NCBI GenBank assembly: GCA_944324305.1
Contig: CALUVV010000005.1
Location: forward strand, 124,001 to 188,000
Direction of reading: 5' to 3'
From: Candidatus Gastranaerophilales bacterium
Lineage (GTDB): Bacteria > Cyanobacteriota > Vampirovibrionia > Gastranaerophilales > Gastranaerophilaceae
DNA length: 64,000 bases
Part shown: in pieces, positions 1-7,378 of the stretch
Layout: each line of letters opens with the position of its first letter
Numbering within the stretch: the first letter of the stretch is position 1
Notes under the pieces: model-generated
The model's input: the letters and a program-made list of their open reading frames with translations, nothing else
The model's database searches: none
Told to the model about the DNA's origin: nothing
Made by a program: the position numbers and the translations under genes

Positions 1-475
1 ACATTAGTACTATCGCAATATTGACCTGCTTTATCAATTTTATTTAACAACTTGGGGTGATAAAATGTTCTTACAAAGTTCAAATAAGTCGATGAACCTT
101 CCAGTACTACAGCCCCTTGCAGCTGAGACATTAATATGTCAAGCGCCCGCTGACTAGTGTAAGATTTAGCGTATTCAAAAATATTTATTTCTTCTTTAGT
201 CTGCAAAAGAAGTGCTGCCTGCGAAATCTCGCTATATGCCTTTTTAAATTGCGCTCTGAGAACTTCTTTTCTATAATTTGCTATAAGCGAAGGCATTGTA
301 AGTGCGGCAACTACGCCGATTACTCCGAGGGTAATCAATACTTCCGCCAGCGTAAATCCTTGAGAAGAAGCCTTTAAGCTGCCCCCCCCCCGAGCACTGC
401 GAACGCAGGCACTTCAACACAAGTACGGTGAAATTTGCAAAACTCATGTGCCTGTTCTGATTGAATTTCTTTCAT
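1..475 (-). pseudogene. Type IV pilin-like / pseudopilin gene, out of frame at a G10 tract (3' end outside window)
   Basis: On the minus strand an ATG at 475 follows a good Shine-Dalgarno (AAAGGAG, 481-487). It reads MKEIQSEQAHEFCKFHRT and onward for 33 codons into a run of ten G (382-391), then stops. In another frame just after the run lies a textbook prepilin N-terminus, SSQGFTLAEVLITLGVIG, followed by VVAALTMPSLIANY and about 85 more residues to the window edge. Counting codons, a run of 8 or 11 G would join the leader to the pilin body; 10 does not. The leader would be unusually long (about 40 residues before the GFTLAE cleavage site). Prepilin-like proteins are processed by a PilD-type peptidase and act in type IV pili or type II secretion. 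I read this as a phase-off or mis-assembled pilin gene rather than a decayed one, because the remainder is intact. Confidence 0.75.
382..391. repeat. C10/G10 homopolymer tract in pilin-like gene
   Basis: Ten consecutive C on the plus strand (G on the coding strand), 33 codons or less from the start codon. The present length puts the downstream pilin out of frame. Two other runs of exactly ten occur at 48331-48340 and 57331-57340. Confidence 0.9.
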
Positions 476-513
476 TATTGCTCCTTTCTTTTAAACTATT
501 ATATTATAAAATT

Positions 514-2502
514 TTATATACTCGTTGATAAAGACGGAGCAATACTGATAAACTGGCGGACAAGGTCGGGGTCCCATTGTTTTCCCGCGCCGTCTTTTAA
601 AATTTCGCAGGCTTTTTCGACACTCATGCCCTTGCGGTAAGGTCTGTCGGAAATAAGAGCATGATATGTATCAGCTACTGCAACAATCCGTGCTGCCAGA
701 GGAATTTCATCTCCTTTTAAATGTTCGGGATAGCCGCTTCCGTCCAAATGTTCATGGTGATATTTTACAATCGGAATTAAATCCCTCAAGGCTTCATTGG
801 GACGTAAAACTTTTTCTGCACCGATTACAGGGTGCTGTTTCATAATTTCCCATTCTTCGCCTTCAAGTTTACCCGGTTTTTTCAAAACATTTTCGGGAAT
901 ACCGATTTTACCTACATCGTGTAACAACGCGCCGAGTTTAATTCTCTGAACTTCATCTTCAGGAAGATTAATAGCGCGTGCAAGAGCTTCAGAGTATCTT
1001 GAAACGGACGTAGAATGACCTTTTGTATACGGGTCTTTTGCATCAATCGCACCCGCAAGAGAGTTTGCAAGCTCCATAAGGTGATTTTGGGAAACTATTT
1101 GTTCGTTATTAAATTTATGAACAAGTTCTTCTTCAAAATCAATTCCGAGCTGCGCATGCCGTTTTGCAACGACTTCCGCAAAAGAATTAAGAGCGTCATC
1201 ATCCCAGAAGTTAAAGTCTGATGAGCTTATAATAGCCGACATGCCTTCCTTATAACCCTTTGCCTGAGAAATATACATTGCCTGTTCCGCAAGAATAAGC
1301 AATTTTTCCTGATCTCTGCTGCATTCGGGATAAGTCGCAATACCGACTGAAACCTTTACAGGCCCTACATCGTCCACAAAACAGCAGGATAAGCAATAGG
1401 TAATATATTCAGCCAGATACTTGGCATCGGGTGTATTAGTATCGGGAAGAATAATTGCAATTTCGTCACCGCCGTAACGTCCCGCTTTATCAGTGCTTCT
1501 TATGTTCTGCTTAACCTTTTCGGCAAGAAGTTTAATAACTTCATCACCTTTTGCATGCCCGAGTTCTCTGTTAATCTTTGAAATGTTATTAACATCGAGC
1601 ATAATTATGGAAAGATTGGATTCGTTATCTTCCGCTCTTTTAAGCTCCGCTTTAAGAACTTCCTGAAATCCTCTGTGGGTATAAAGTCCTGTTAAGGTAT
1701 CGGTATTTGCGAATTTATTTGTCTGCTCCAAAAGCTCAACATTCTGAATAAACATCGCGCAGTAATTTGATATGAAAGAAAAAAGTCCGATACGATTTTC
1801 AGGAAAGTCCTTACCGATTATCATAACCCCTTTACAGCCGTTAACTGATATCAGCGGCAGTAATACGGAAGGAGATTTTTGCAGATACGGAATGTTCAAA
1901 AAGCTGTTATCATCTTTTAGTACGGGTATACTACCGTTAAAACACTGAATAACAGGGTTATTTTCATCAGAAAGAAAAATTTTTGACGTGTAAGAACTTC
2001 CCATTGAATTAAACAATTTCAAATTAATACATTTTGATTTTTCATGGGAAATACCGAATGCGGTAAATACACTGTTAAGTTTCTCGGTAAACAAATCATG
2101 AACAGCCGCAAACAGGTCATGAACATTTGCTTTATCAGACAAAGCAGCATTCAAATTATTCACAAGCTCCGAATAATCAATAACTCTGTGAGAACTTGCA
2201 TTAGCGGCATTCATATACCCTGCATACATTCTGTTTGCTGTTTTGTTGGTATTAAAATTGTTAATACGTGCAACAATACTTGAAGTTTCTGATGTTATCG
2301 GGCTTGAAGCTCTCTTTGCTTCTTTTTTTTCCTGTGTTTTTGCGGGTGTATCAGCCTTTGTTTTTACGGGCTCAATGTTTTTTAAAGCAGGTTTTTTAAG
2401 CGAATTTAACTGTTTCGATAACGGATTTGAAACAGCTTTATTTGTTTTTGAGGGCTTTTCAGCCTTAATATTTTCTGTTAATTTTTCCTTGTTTTCGTTC
2501 AA
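514..2502 (-). CDS. GAF-like / GGDEF / HD-GYP c-di-GMP signalling protein
   Basis: A 662-residue cytoplasmic protein. Residues 1-80 are low complexity, rich in Lys, Thr and Ser. A GAF-like sensor region follows at about 130-255. The GGDEF domain spans about 260-420 with the signature GGDEI at 344-348, one residue off GGDEF, so cyclase activity is plausible but not certain. The HD-GYP phosphodiesterase domain spans about 480-655, with HDVGKIGIP near 528 and HHEHLDGSGYP near 585; the key HD and GYP residues are all present. Such proteins make and/or degrade c-di-GMP. The start is TTG (2500-2502), chosen because AGGTG lies six bases upstream and no in-frame ATG is suitable. The other c-di-GMP-type domain in the window is the PilZ domain of the adhesin at 46.5-50 kb. 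No transmembrane segment is evident. Confidence 0.9.
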   Translation of the reverse strand: MNENKEKLTENIKAEKPSKTNKAVSNPLSKQLNSLKKPALKNIEPVKTKADTPAKTQEKKEAKRASSPITSETSSIVARINNFNTNKTANRMYAGYMNAANASSHRVIDYSELVNNLNAALSDKANVHDLFAAVHDLFTEKLNSVFTAFGISHEKSKCINLKLFNSMGSSYTSKIFLSDENNPVIQCFNGSIPVLKDDNSFLNIPYLQKSPSVLLPLISVNGCKGVMIIGKDFPENRIGLFSFISNYCAMFIQNVELLEQTNKFANTDTLTGLYTHRGFQEVLKAELKRAEDNESNLSIIMLDVNNISKINRELGHAKGDEVIKLLAEKVKQNIRSTDKAGRYGGDEIAIILPDTNTPDAKYLAEYITYCLSCCFVDDVGPVKVSVGIATYPECSRDQEKLLILAEQAMYISQAKGYKEGMSAIISSSDFNFWDDDALNSFAEVVAKRHAQLGIDFEEELVHKFNNEQIVSQNHLMELANSLAGAIDAKDPYTKGHSTSVSRYSEALARAINLPEDEVQRIKLGALLHDVGKIGIPENVLKKPGKLEGEEWEIMKQHPVIGAEKVLRPNEALRDLIPIVKYHHEHLDGSGYPEHLKGDEIPLAARIVAVADTYHALISDRPYRKGMSVEKACEILKDGAGKQWDPDLVRQFISIAPSLSTSI

Positions 2503-2898
2503 AAGTTACACCTGCTTACACACATTTTCTATAAAACAACTGATAAACTGTTTTTGCTGAATTTGATGTTGAGTTTTACATTCCTTAAACTATTTTATAA
2601 TACTTTCTTTGAAAAACAATACGCCATTTAGACGGCATAACTTACTGTTTAAATAAACAGCACAATACAAGTTAAATTAATAAGTAACACACAAATTTTA
2701 CTACATACGTAGTATAACATATATAATCTTTTTTTGCTGTATTTTTTGATAAATTTTTACACAAATTAATGTTTATGTTATGCTTGCAAAAAATATATAC
2801 CCGTTTGCAGGAAGTTTTTCTTTTTGGAGTGCAGATAATAAGTTTGGGTTCAATTCGAAAAAGAAAAGGTTACTTTTACTATTTATGAGGGAAACATT
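2503..2898. other. Divergent intergenic region
   Basis: About 396 bases between divergent genes with no convincing ORF. It holds small inverted repeats: CTGTTT-AAAT-AAACAG near 2645-2660, and ACTAC/GTAGT arms near 2700-2714. It must carry promoters for both neighbours, but I could not pick a single convincing -35/-10 pair. The downstream transporter has GAGGGAAAC as its ribosome-binding site just before 2899. Confidence 0.5.
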
Positions 2899-4233
2899 AT
2901 GCTGAGTGATTTTATCCAAAACCACGCAATGATTTTATCAGGTGCTATTCTTTTGATTGCGTATATTTTTATAGCATCGGAAAAAGTTCAGAAATCTGTT
3001 GTTGCACTTGTAGGAGCATCTTTAACGATGCTTTTGGGACTTTTGCCGTTCCATGGAAAAATTGATACTCAAACAGGAAATTACATACGCTCGATTTTTG
3101 ATTATATTGAATTTGAAGTAATATTCCTGCTTATCGGTATGATGATAATCGTTCATATTGCAAGCAGAAGCGGAGTATTTAAATGGATGGCAATTGAAAT
3201 TTTAAAAGCTACAAAAGGGCATCCGAAACTCGTATTATTTGCACTTGCGGCATTCACTGCGGTCGCGTCTGCATTTCTCGACAATGTAACTACTGTTGTT
3301 TTGATTATGCCCGTAACTTTTGTTATAGCGAGAGAATTTGAATGCGACCCTGTTCCGTTTCTGATAACCGAAGTTCTTGCATCAAACATCGGCGGCACGG
3401 CAACTCTTATAGGCGACCCGCCGAATATTATAATAGGTGCAAAAGCCGGTTTAAGTTTTATGGATTTTGTTAATGAACTGACGGGAATTATTGCATTAAT
3501 CTTTGCGGTCTGCGTAGGTTTGCTGATTTATATGTTCAGAAAATCCCTTAAAGCTTCAAAAGAAAAAATGGAGCATATTGCAAATTTAGATAATTCAAAA
3601 ACAATTACAAACAAAAAATTAATGATACGTTCTATGATTACTCTTGTACTTGTAATTCTCGGTTTCGTAACTCATGATATAACACATATTCCGGCATACG
3701 TTTTTGTAGTTGCGGGAGCATCGTTTCTTTTATTGTTTGAAAAACCGAAAGAAATTTACAGAGATGTCGAATGGCTTACAATATTCTTTTTCATCGGGTT
3801 ATTTATTATCATAGGCGGGTTTGAGGCTAACGGCGGAATAAGTTTTCTTGCCGATAAACTTATAGAGCTTACTCACGGAAGCCTGACTGCAGCCACAATG
3901 TTCATCCTGTGGGGTTCGGGAATTCTGTCGGGAATAATCGACAACATACCTTATACGGCAACAATGGCACCGTTAATTGCACAGGTTCAACATACACTGC
4001 CTTACGCAGGAGAAGGACATCACCCTTTATGGTGGGCACTTTCACTGGGAGCCTGTTTAGGCGGTAACTTAACGATTATAGGTGCAGCCGCAAACGTAAT
4101 TGTCAGCGAAACAGCAGCAGCAAAAGGACATCCGATTTCGTTTATGAGATTTATGAAATACGGAGCTCTGGTAACATTTATTTCGCTGTTTCTAAGTTCT
4201 GTTTATTTGTATTTTAAATATTTACACACTTGA
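2899..4233 (+). CDS. ArsB/NhaD-family (ion transporter superfamily) permease
   Basis: A 444-residue polytopic membrane protein of about 11 hydrophobic segments. The family pattern is clear: the motif SAFLDNVTTVVLIMP in the first half, then SNIGGTATLIGDPPNIIIG. A second, inverted-repeat-like half carries SGIIDNIPYTATMAP and GACLGGNLTIIGAAANVIV. These are the paired half-helix signatures of the ArsB/NhaD and SLC13 superfamily. Members exchange Na+ for H+ (NhaD) or export arsenite (ArsB); the sequence alone does not decide the substrate. No arsenate reductase or ArsR gene lies nearby, so Na+/H+ exchange is slightly favoured. The gene stands alone and is followed by an intrinsic terminator at 4342-4370. 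Confidence 0.85.
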   Translation: MLSDFIQNHAMILSGAILLIAYIFIASEKVQKSVVALVGASLTMLLGLLPFHGKIDTQTGNYIRSIFDYIEFEVIFLLIGMMIIVHIASRSGVFKWMAIEILKATKGHPKLVLFALAAFTAVASAFLDNVTTVVLIMPVTFVIAREFECDPVPFLITEVLASNIGGTATLIGDPPNIIIGAKAGLSFMDFVNELTGIIALIFAVCVGLLIYMFRKSLKASKEKMEHIANLDNSKTITNKKLMIRSMITLVLVILGFVTHDITHIPAYVFVVAGASFLLLFEKPKEIYRDVEWLTIFFFIGLFIIIGGFEANGGISFLADKLIELTHGSLTAATMFILWGSGILSGIIDNIPYTATMAPLIAQVQHTLPYAGEGHHPLWWALSLGACLGGNLTIIGAAANVIVSETAAAKGHPISFMRFMKYGALVTFISLFLSSVYLYFKYLHT

Positions 4234-4312
4234 AAAATTTTTAATATAAGTTATAATATTAATATATAGGGAGCTAATTAAGCTCTGGCGGAACTTAATT
4301 AGCATGTCGCCC

Positions 4313-4390
4313 CTATAAAAATAGATAAATTATTCTAACAAAAATCTCTAGTATGGCTAGAGATTTTTTTAGTATTTCTCTATCTACCAT
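4313..4390 (-). CDS. Candidate 25-residue hydrophobic peptide (type I toxin-like mini-gene)
   Basis: Minus-strand ORF with ATG at 4388-4390 and a perfect AGGAGG-type ribosome-binding site (4394-4400, complement AACCTCC). It encodes a Lys/Glu N-terminus (MVDREILKKS) then a hydrophobic stretch ending RIIYLFL, suited to one membrane helix. Its 5' leader contains GAACCTCC (4441-4448 on the complement), which can pair with the ribosome-binding site. Downstream of the stop is a strong hairpin (10-bp arms GCTAATTAAG/CTTAATTAGC inside ATAGGG/CCCTAT arms, 4267-4316). This layout resembles type I toxin mRNAs and the locus at 34.5 kb. No family match can be claimed; a structured RNA without translation is the alternative. 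Confidence 0.4.
   Translation of the reverse strand: MVDREILKKSLAILEIFVRIIYLFL
4342..4370 (+). terminator. Intrinsic terminator after the ArsB/NhaD gene
   Basis: Ten-base stem AAATCTCTAG / CTAGAGATTT (4342-4351 with 4357-4366), five-base loop and a run of seven T. It overlaps, antisense, the small ORF at 4313-4390, so it may also end an antisense transcript of that locus. Confidence 0.75.
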
Positions 4391-4393
4391 AAT

Positions 4394-4465
4394 AACCTCC
4401 TCTCTCGCCCTATTGTCGCAATATAGTTCGTGTGCGCTTCGGAGGTTCGGGCGTTTCCCTATTGT
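4394..4465 (-). promoter_or_regulatory. Leader with predicted ribosome-binding-site sequestration
   Basis: On the minus strand the leader segment complementary to 4441-4447 reads AACCTCC and is the exact complement of the GGAGGTT ribosome-binding site (4394-4400). Flanking CGCCC and GGGCG blocks could extend pairing. The motif CCCTATTGT occurs twice (near 4408 and 4457, plus strand). Inference: translation of the 25-residue ORF is blocked until the leader is cleaved or refolded. Confidence 0.45.
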
Positions 4466-4502
4466 TTTATTATACCAAAAATCTCAAAAAAAGTAAATAT
4501 TA

Positions 4503-5039
4503 TTAAAACCAGTCAACAAGGGGTCTGATTTCTCCGCATTCAAGTTCATAGGCTTCAGCTTCTGGACTTCTTAAAATACTGTCAATGCGAAGGCGTTCTT
4601 TTATGGGATTTTGTAAGAGGACTTCACCTGTTTCTCTGTCAAATACTTTACTGTAGTTTAATCCTTTATTTACACAGTAAGGAAGCCTTATTTTGTTTTC
4701 ATCTTCATCGTACCAGGCAAGACCGTGCGTTCTGCAGACAATCCCTCTGTACTTATAAACACAGCACATATTATTAATAAGAAAAGGACATTTATGCCAT
4801 TTAGGTCTTTCCCGTTTAAGGCGTTTTATTTCCTCTTTAATATTATGCTTTACACCGAACGGAAGCTCTACAAAACCCGACATCAAATATTCCAGTTCAA
4901 GTCTTGAAAACGGAAACTGCCCGATTTCGCAGCAGGCCGAGCAGCCGGGTTTACACTTTATAAACTCACACTGCTCCTCAAAATATCTTTCCAATCTTTT
5001 ATCAAATTTTTCAAGAAATTTCTCATACCTTTTGAGCAT
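4503..5039 (-). CDS. YkgJ-type cysteine-cluster protein
   Basis: 178 residues, cytoplasmic. The conserved cysteine pattern of the putative zinc/iron-chelating family (CxxxCxxCC) is visible: CKPGCSACCEIGQFPFS near residues 30-46, then CPFLINNMCCVYKYRGIVCRTHG and a later YC. Family members coordinate a metal or Fe-S cluster; their biochemical roles are mostly unknown. The ATG (5037-5039) overlaps the TAA of the upstream glycosyltransferase gene (TAATG), so the two are translationally coupled. Confidence 0.8.
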   Translation of the reverse strand: MLKRYEKFLEKFDKRLERYFEEQCEFIKCKPGCSACCEIGQFPFSRLELEYLMSGFVELPFGVKHNIKEEIKRLKRERPKWHKCPFLINNMCCVYKYRGIVCRTHGLAWYDEDENKIRLPYCVNKGLNYSKVFDRETGEVLLQNPIKERLRIDSILRSPEAEAYELECGEIRPLVDWF

Positions 5040-6691
5040 TAATGAACCTTTACAAGTGAATATTTTCTTCCGTCTAATATTATATCAAAATCCAGAGTTT
5101 TATCCACCTGCGGCATTTGTTTTTCTCTGACAACAACCACAACATCTCTGTCATCAAGAATATGTCCGAGTTTTGCCATCTCTTGCTTATCATCTTGCGA
5201 TATAAAATAAACATGGCTTCCGTAATAATATAAAACAGAATATTTTCTTTCATTGTTGAGCACAACAATTTTTTTATTATTTTCTTTTGCGTATTTTGCA
5301 AATCTCATTAAATCATTCTGTCCGAATTCGTAGTCCATATTATAGAATAACTTTGTACCGAAAGCCGAAGTTATTATTACGAGAAGCGCATAGCAGGCAA
5401 AAACACCTTTGGGACAATTTTTTGCCGCACATATAATGCTTGAAATTCCGAAGGCAAGAACAAGAACAATACAGAACCATTTAATAATCAGGAAATCAGC
5501 ATAAAACTGCGCAGGCAGAAAATATTTGGCAAAACAGGCTACAATCCCCGCAAATATGCAAATTCCGCCCAAGATATAAACCGATAGATTAACAGGTTTC
5601 TTGTATTTATCATTTAACATATAACCTTCCCACAATGCACCCGTTAAAAATGCCGTAAAGAAGTACACAGGCAGAATATAAGTTATAAGTTTTGTGCTGG
5701 AAGATGAAAAGAACAGCATCGTCACAATAAATGCAATCCCGTTAAACACAAGAAACTTATGCCTGTCTGATAAGTTTTCAACAGCAAATTTTTTGAATGA
5801 TTTAAGTTTTGTAACTCCGACAGCTATAACTGAGAACACCCACGGAATTAATCCCCACAAAACCGTTATTATATAAAAGTAAAACGGCTGTTCACGGTTA
5901 ATCTCATTAGAGTTTAAAAATCTTTCCAGATGATGTTTAATTATGTATTCACGGAAAAACAACGGATCGTGAATTTTAAACATAATTAAATGCCAGGGTA
6001 ATACTATCAAAAAGAAAAGCAAAAACCCCGGTATTATATATTGAGGTCTGAAAACCTGCTTAAAAGTTTTATTTGCAAGTGTTACAAAAAACATTACGGC
6101 AAAAGGCACTACAAAACCCGGAATTCCCTTCGCCATTACCGCAAGTCCGGAGAATATGTAAAAAAGCCACCAAAAATATTTTTTATTTTTATCCTGAACA
6201 AATTGTGTTAAAAACCCGAACATAACAGAAAAGCCGATACAAGCAGTAACAACTATGTCAAGTATCGCAAATTTCGCAAGCATAACAAATTCAAGAGTTG
6301 TTGCAAGAATTAAGGCAGATATAAAGCCAAACCTCTGCGAAACAATTTTTTTACCCGTAAAATAAACAAGCAGAACTGACAGTGTACCGTACAATGCAAC
6401 GGGAAATCTCGCGGTAAATTCATTTATCTTTCCGAAAATTGCAAAGGAGAGGCACTCTCCCCAGAAATAAAGAGGCGGTTTTTCAAAAAAATATTCACCG
6501 TTTAAATATAAAGTTAAAAAATCTTTGCTGTGAAACATATCCCTTGCCATTGAAACATATCTTGTTTCATCAACATCCATCAAAGCATAATTGCCTATAT
6601 TAAAAAAGAATATAAAATAACAAAGAATTAGTAACCCTAAAAAAGTGAATAAATCACTGTGTTTTTTTATAAAACAAATAATCTTTTCCAT
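5039..6691 (-). CDS. GT39/ArnT-like membrane glycosyltransferase
   Basis: 550 residues with an N-terminal membrane helix and about 11-12 further helices. The first periplasmic loop has the dolichyl-mannosyltransferase/ArnT signature DVDETRYVSMARDM, whose acidic residues bind metal and activate the acceptor, then NGEYFFEKPPLYFWGECLSF, typical of ArnT-like proteins. Such enzymes transfer a sugar from a polyprenyl-phosphate donor on the periplasmic face, onto lipid A, glycans or proteins. The acceptor here is unknown. The ribosome-binding site GGGAG precedes the ATG. It is first of a two-gene unit with the cysteine-cluster gene. Confidence 0.85.
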   Translation of the reverse strand: MEKIICFIKKHSDLFTFLGLLILCYFIFFFNIGNYALMDVDETRYVSMARDMFHSKDFLTLYLNGEYFFEKPPLYFWGECLSFAIFGKINEFTARFPVALYGTLSVLLVYFTGKKIVSQRFGFISALILATTLEFVMLAKFAILDIVVTACIGFSVMFGFLTQFVQDKNKKYFWWLFYIFSGLAVMAKGIPGFVVPFAVMFFVTLANKTFKQVFRPQYIIPGFLLFFLIVLPWHLIMFKIHDPLFFREYIIKHHLERFLNSNEINREQPFYFYIITVLWGLIPWVFSVIAVGVTKLKSFKKFAVENLSDRHKFLVFNGIAFIVTMLFFSSSSTKLITYILPVYFFTAFLTGALWEGYMLNDKYKKPVNLSVYILGGICIFAGIVACFAKYFLPAQFYADFLIIKWFCIVLVLAFGISSIICAAKNCPKGVFACYALLVIITSAFGTKLFYNMDYEFGQNDLMRFAKYAKENNKKIVVLNNERKYSVLYYYGSHVYFISQDDKQEMAKLGHILDDRDVVVVVREKQMPQVDKTLDFDIILDGRKYSLVKVH

Positions 6692-6733
6692 TGTTTCTCC
6701 CTAATTATCGGCTAATAGTTTATCACAAATAAG

Positions 6734-7051
6734 TTAGTAATTTATATATAATTTATAAAATTTATAAAGTTGTTTAATTTCATCCTCAGTCATATTATCG
6801 GTATTTAAGTCGGCTTTCATCTCATCAACCGATACAAACATATCAAATTTGAACAAATCCTGAACCTTCACACCTAAAACGTTAGCGAGTTTTTCCAGCG
6901 TCACAGCTGTCACAAAACTTTCACCGCGCTCGATTTTACCCATATTGGTTACGGCAATTTCAACTCTTTCGGCAAGTTCTTCCTGGGATAATTTTCTTTT
7001 TTGCCTGATTGCTTTTACGCGTTTGCCGAATTTTGTCCTTAAATCATCCAT
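6734..7051 (-). CDS. XRE-family transcriptional regulator
   Basis: 105 residues. An N-terminal lambda-repressor-type helix-turn-helix spans residues 5-65, with SQEELAERVEIAVTNMGKIERGE and LEKLANVLGVKVQDLFKFD. A short C-terminal tail may serve for dimerisation. Ribosome-binding site AAGGAGAG. It faces the peptide/ATP-grasp genes. A perfect 15-bp inverted repeat sits in the shared promoter region (7098-7143), with one arm in each promoter spacer, so it probably regulates both itself and the divergent genes. Confidence 0.85.
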   Translation of the reverse strand: MDDLRTKFGKRVKAIRQKRKLSQEELAERVEIAVTNMGKIERGESFVTAVTLEKLANVLGVKVQDLFKFDMFVSVDEMKADLNTDNMTEDEIKQLYKFYKLYINY

Positions 7052-7087
7052 AATCTCTCCTTTTTAAAGTTTAAATTAATTTAGAGG

Positions 7088-7150
7088 ATTATAAAACCAT
7101 ATTAAAGATAATTTTTAGGTATTGACATATTATCTTTAATATGCTAATTT
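7088..7150. promoter_or_regulatory. Divergent promoters with 15-bp inverted-repeat operator
   Basis: Plus strand: TTGACA (7122-7127), 17-bp spacer ending in an extended -10 (TGC), then TAATTT (7145-7150). Minus strand: TATAAT at 7088-7093. Perfect arms CATATTAAAGATAAT (7098-7112) and its complement (7129-7143) are separated by 16 bp. One arm fills the plus-strand promoter spacer; the other lies just upstream of the minus-strand -10. A third ATATTAAAGA copy lies at 7153-7162. The XRE protein is the likely ligand (inference). Confidence 0.7.
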
Positions 7151-7170
7151 ATATATTAAAGAATGTTTTT

Positions 7171-7195
7171 ATCTTAAAAATATTACTTTTAAGAT
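7171..7195. repeat. Inverted repeat in the peptide-gene leader
   Basis: Perfect 9-bp arms ATCTTAAAA (7171-7179) and TTTTAAGAT (7187-7195) with a 7-nt loop, located between the promoter and the 19-codon ORF. It could be a leader hairpin or a second operator. Confidence 0.6.
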
Positions 7196-7243
7196 ACTTG
7201 CATTCAGGTCGATAGGCAGAATAAGAAAAAGGAGAAAAAGGTT

Positions 7244-7303
7244 ATGTCAACAAAACCTGAAACAACAACACCTGCAACAGGTGAGGGAGAAGAAGGCTCA
7301 TAA
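7244..7303 (+). CDS. 19-residue Thr/Glu-rich peptide
   Basis: ATG at 7244 with a strong ribosome-binding site (AAAGGAGAAAAAGG). The product is MSTKPETTTPATGEGEEGS. It has its own regulated promoter upstream and a hairpin terminator downstream (7331-7367), and lies 75 bases before an ATP-grasp gene. A Thr cluster followed by a Glu cluster is the composition of precursors that ATP-grasp ligases cyclise (graspetides), but the TTxxxxEE spacing is not matched exactly and the neighbouring ATP-grasp belongs to a glycan-linked family. It may instead be a leader or signalling peptide. I do not recognise a named family. Confidence 0.5.
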   Translation: MSTKPETTTPATGEGEEGS

Positions 7304-7332
7304 GACTAAAGTTAGTTTGCCGAATTGTTTTA

Positions 7333-7367
7333 AAATGAGAAAATAGTTTATATTTTCTCATTTTTTC
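7333..7367 (+). terminator. Hairpin terminator/attenuator between peptide and ATP-grasp genes
   Basis: Near-perfect stem AAATGAGAAAATA / TATTTTCTCATTT with a short GTT loop followed by a T run. It would end the peptide transcript, with read-through or a separate promoter serving the ATP-grasp gene. Confidence 0.7.
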
Positions 7368-7378
7368 TGAGGATGAAA

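Noticed and set aside
2899..4233. Arsenite pump ArsB as a firm name
   Set aside because: The superfamily motifs are shared by NhaD and ArsB, and no ars genes are nearby.
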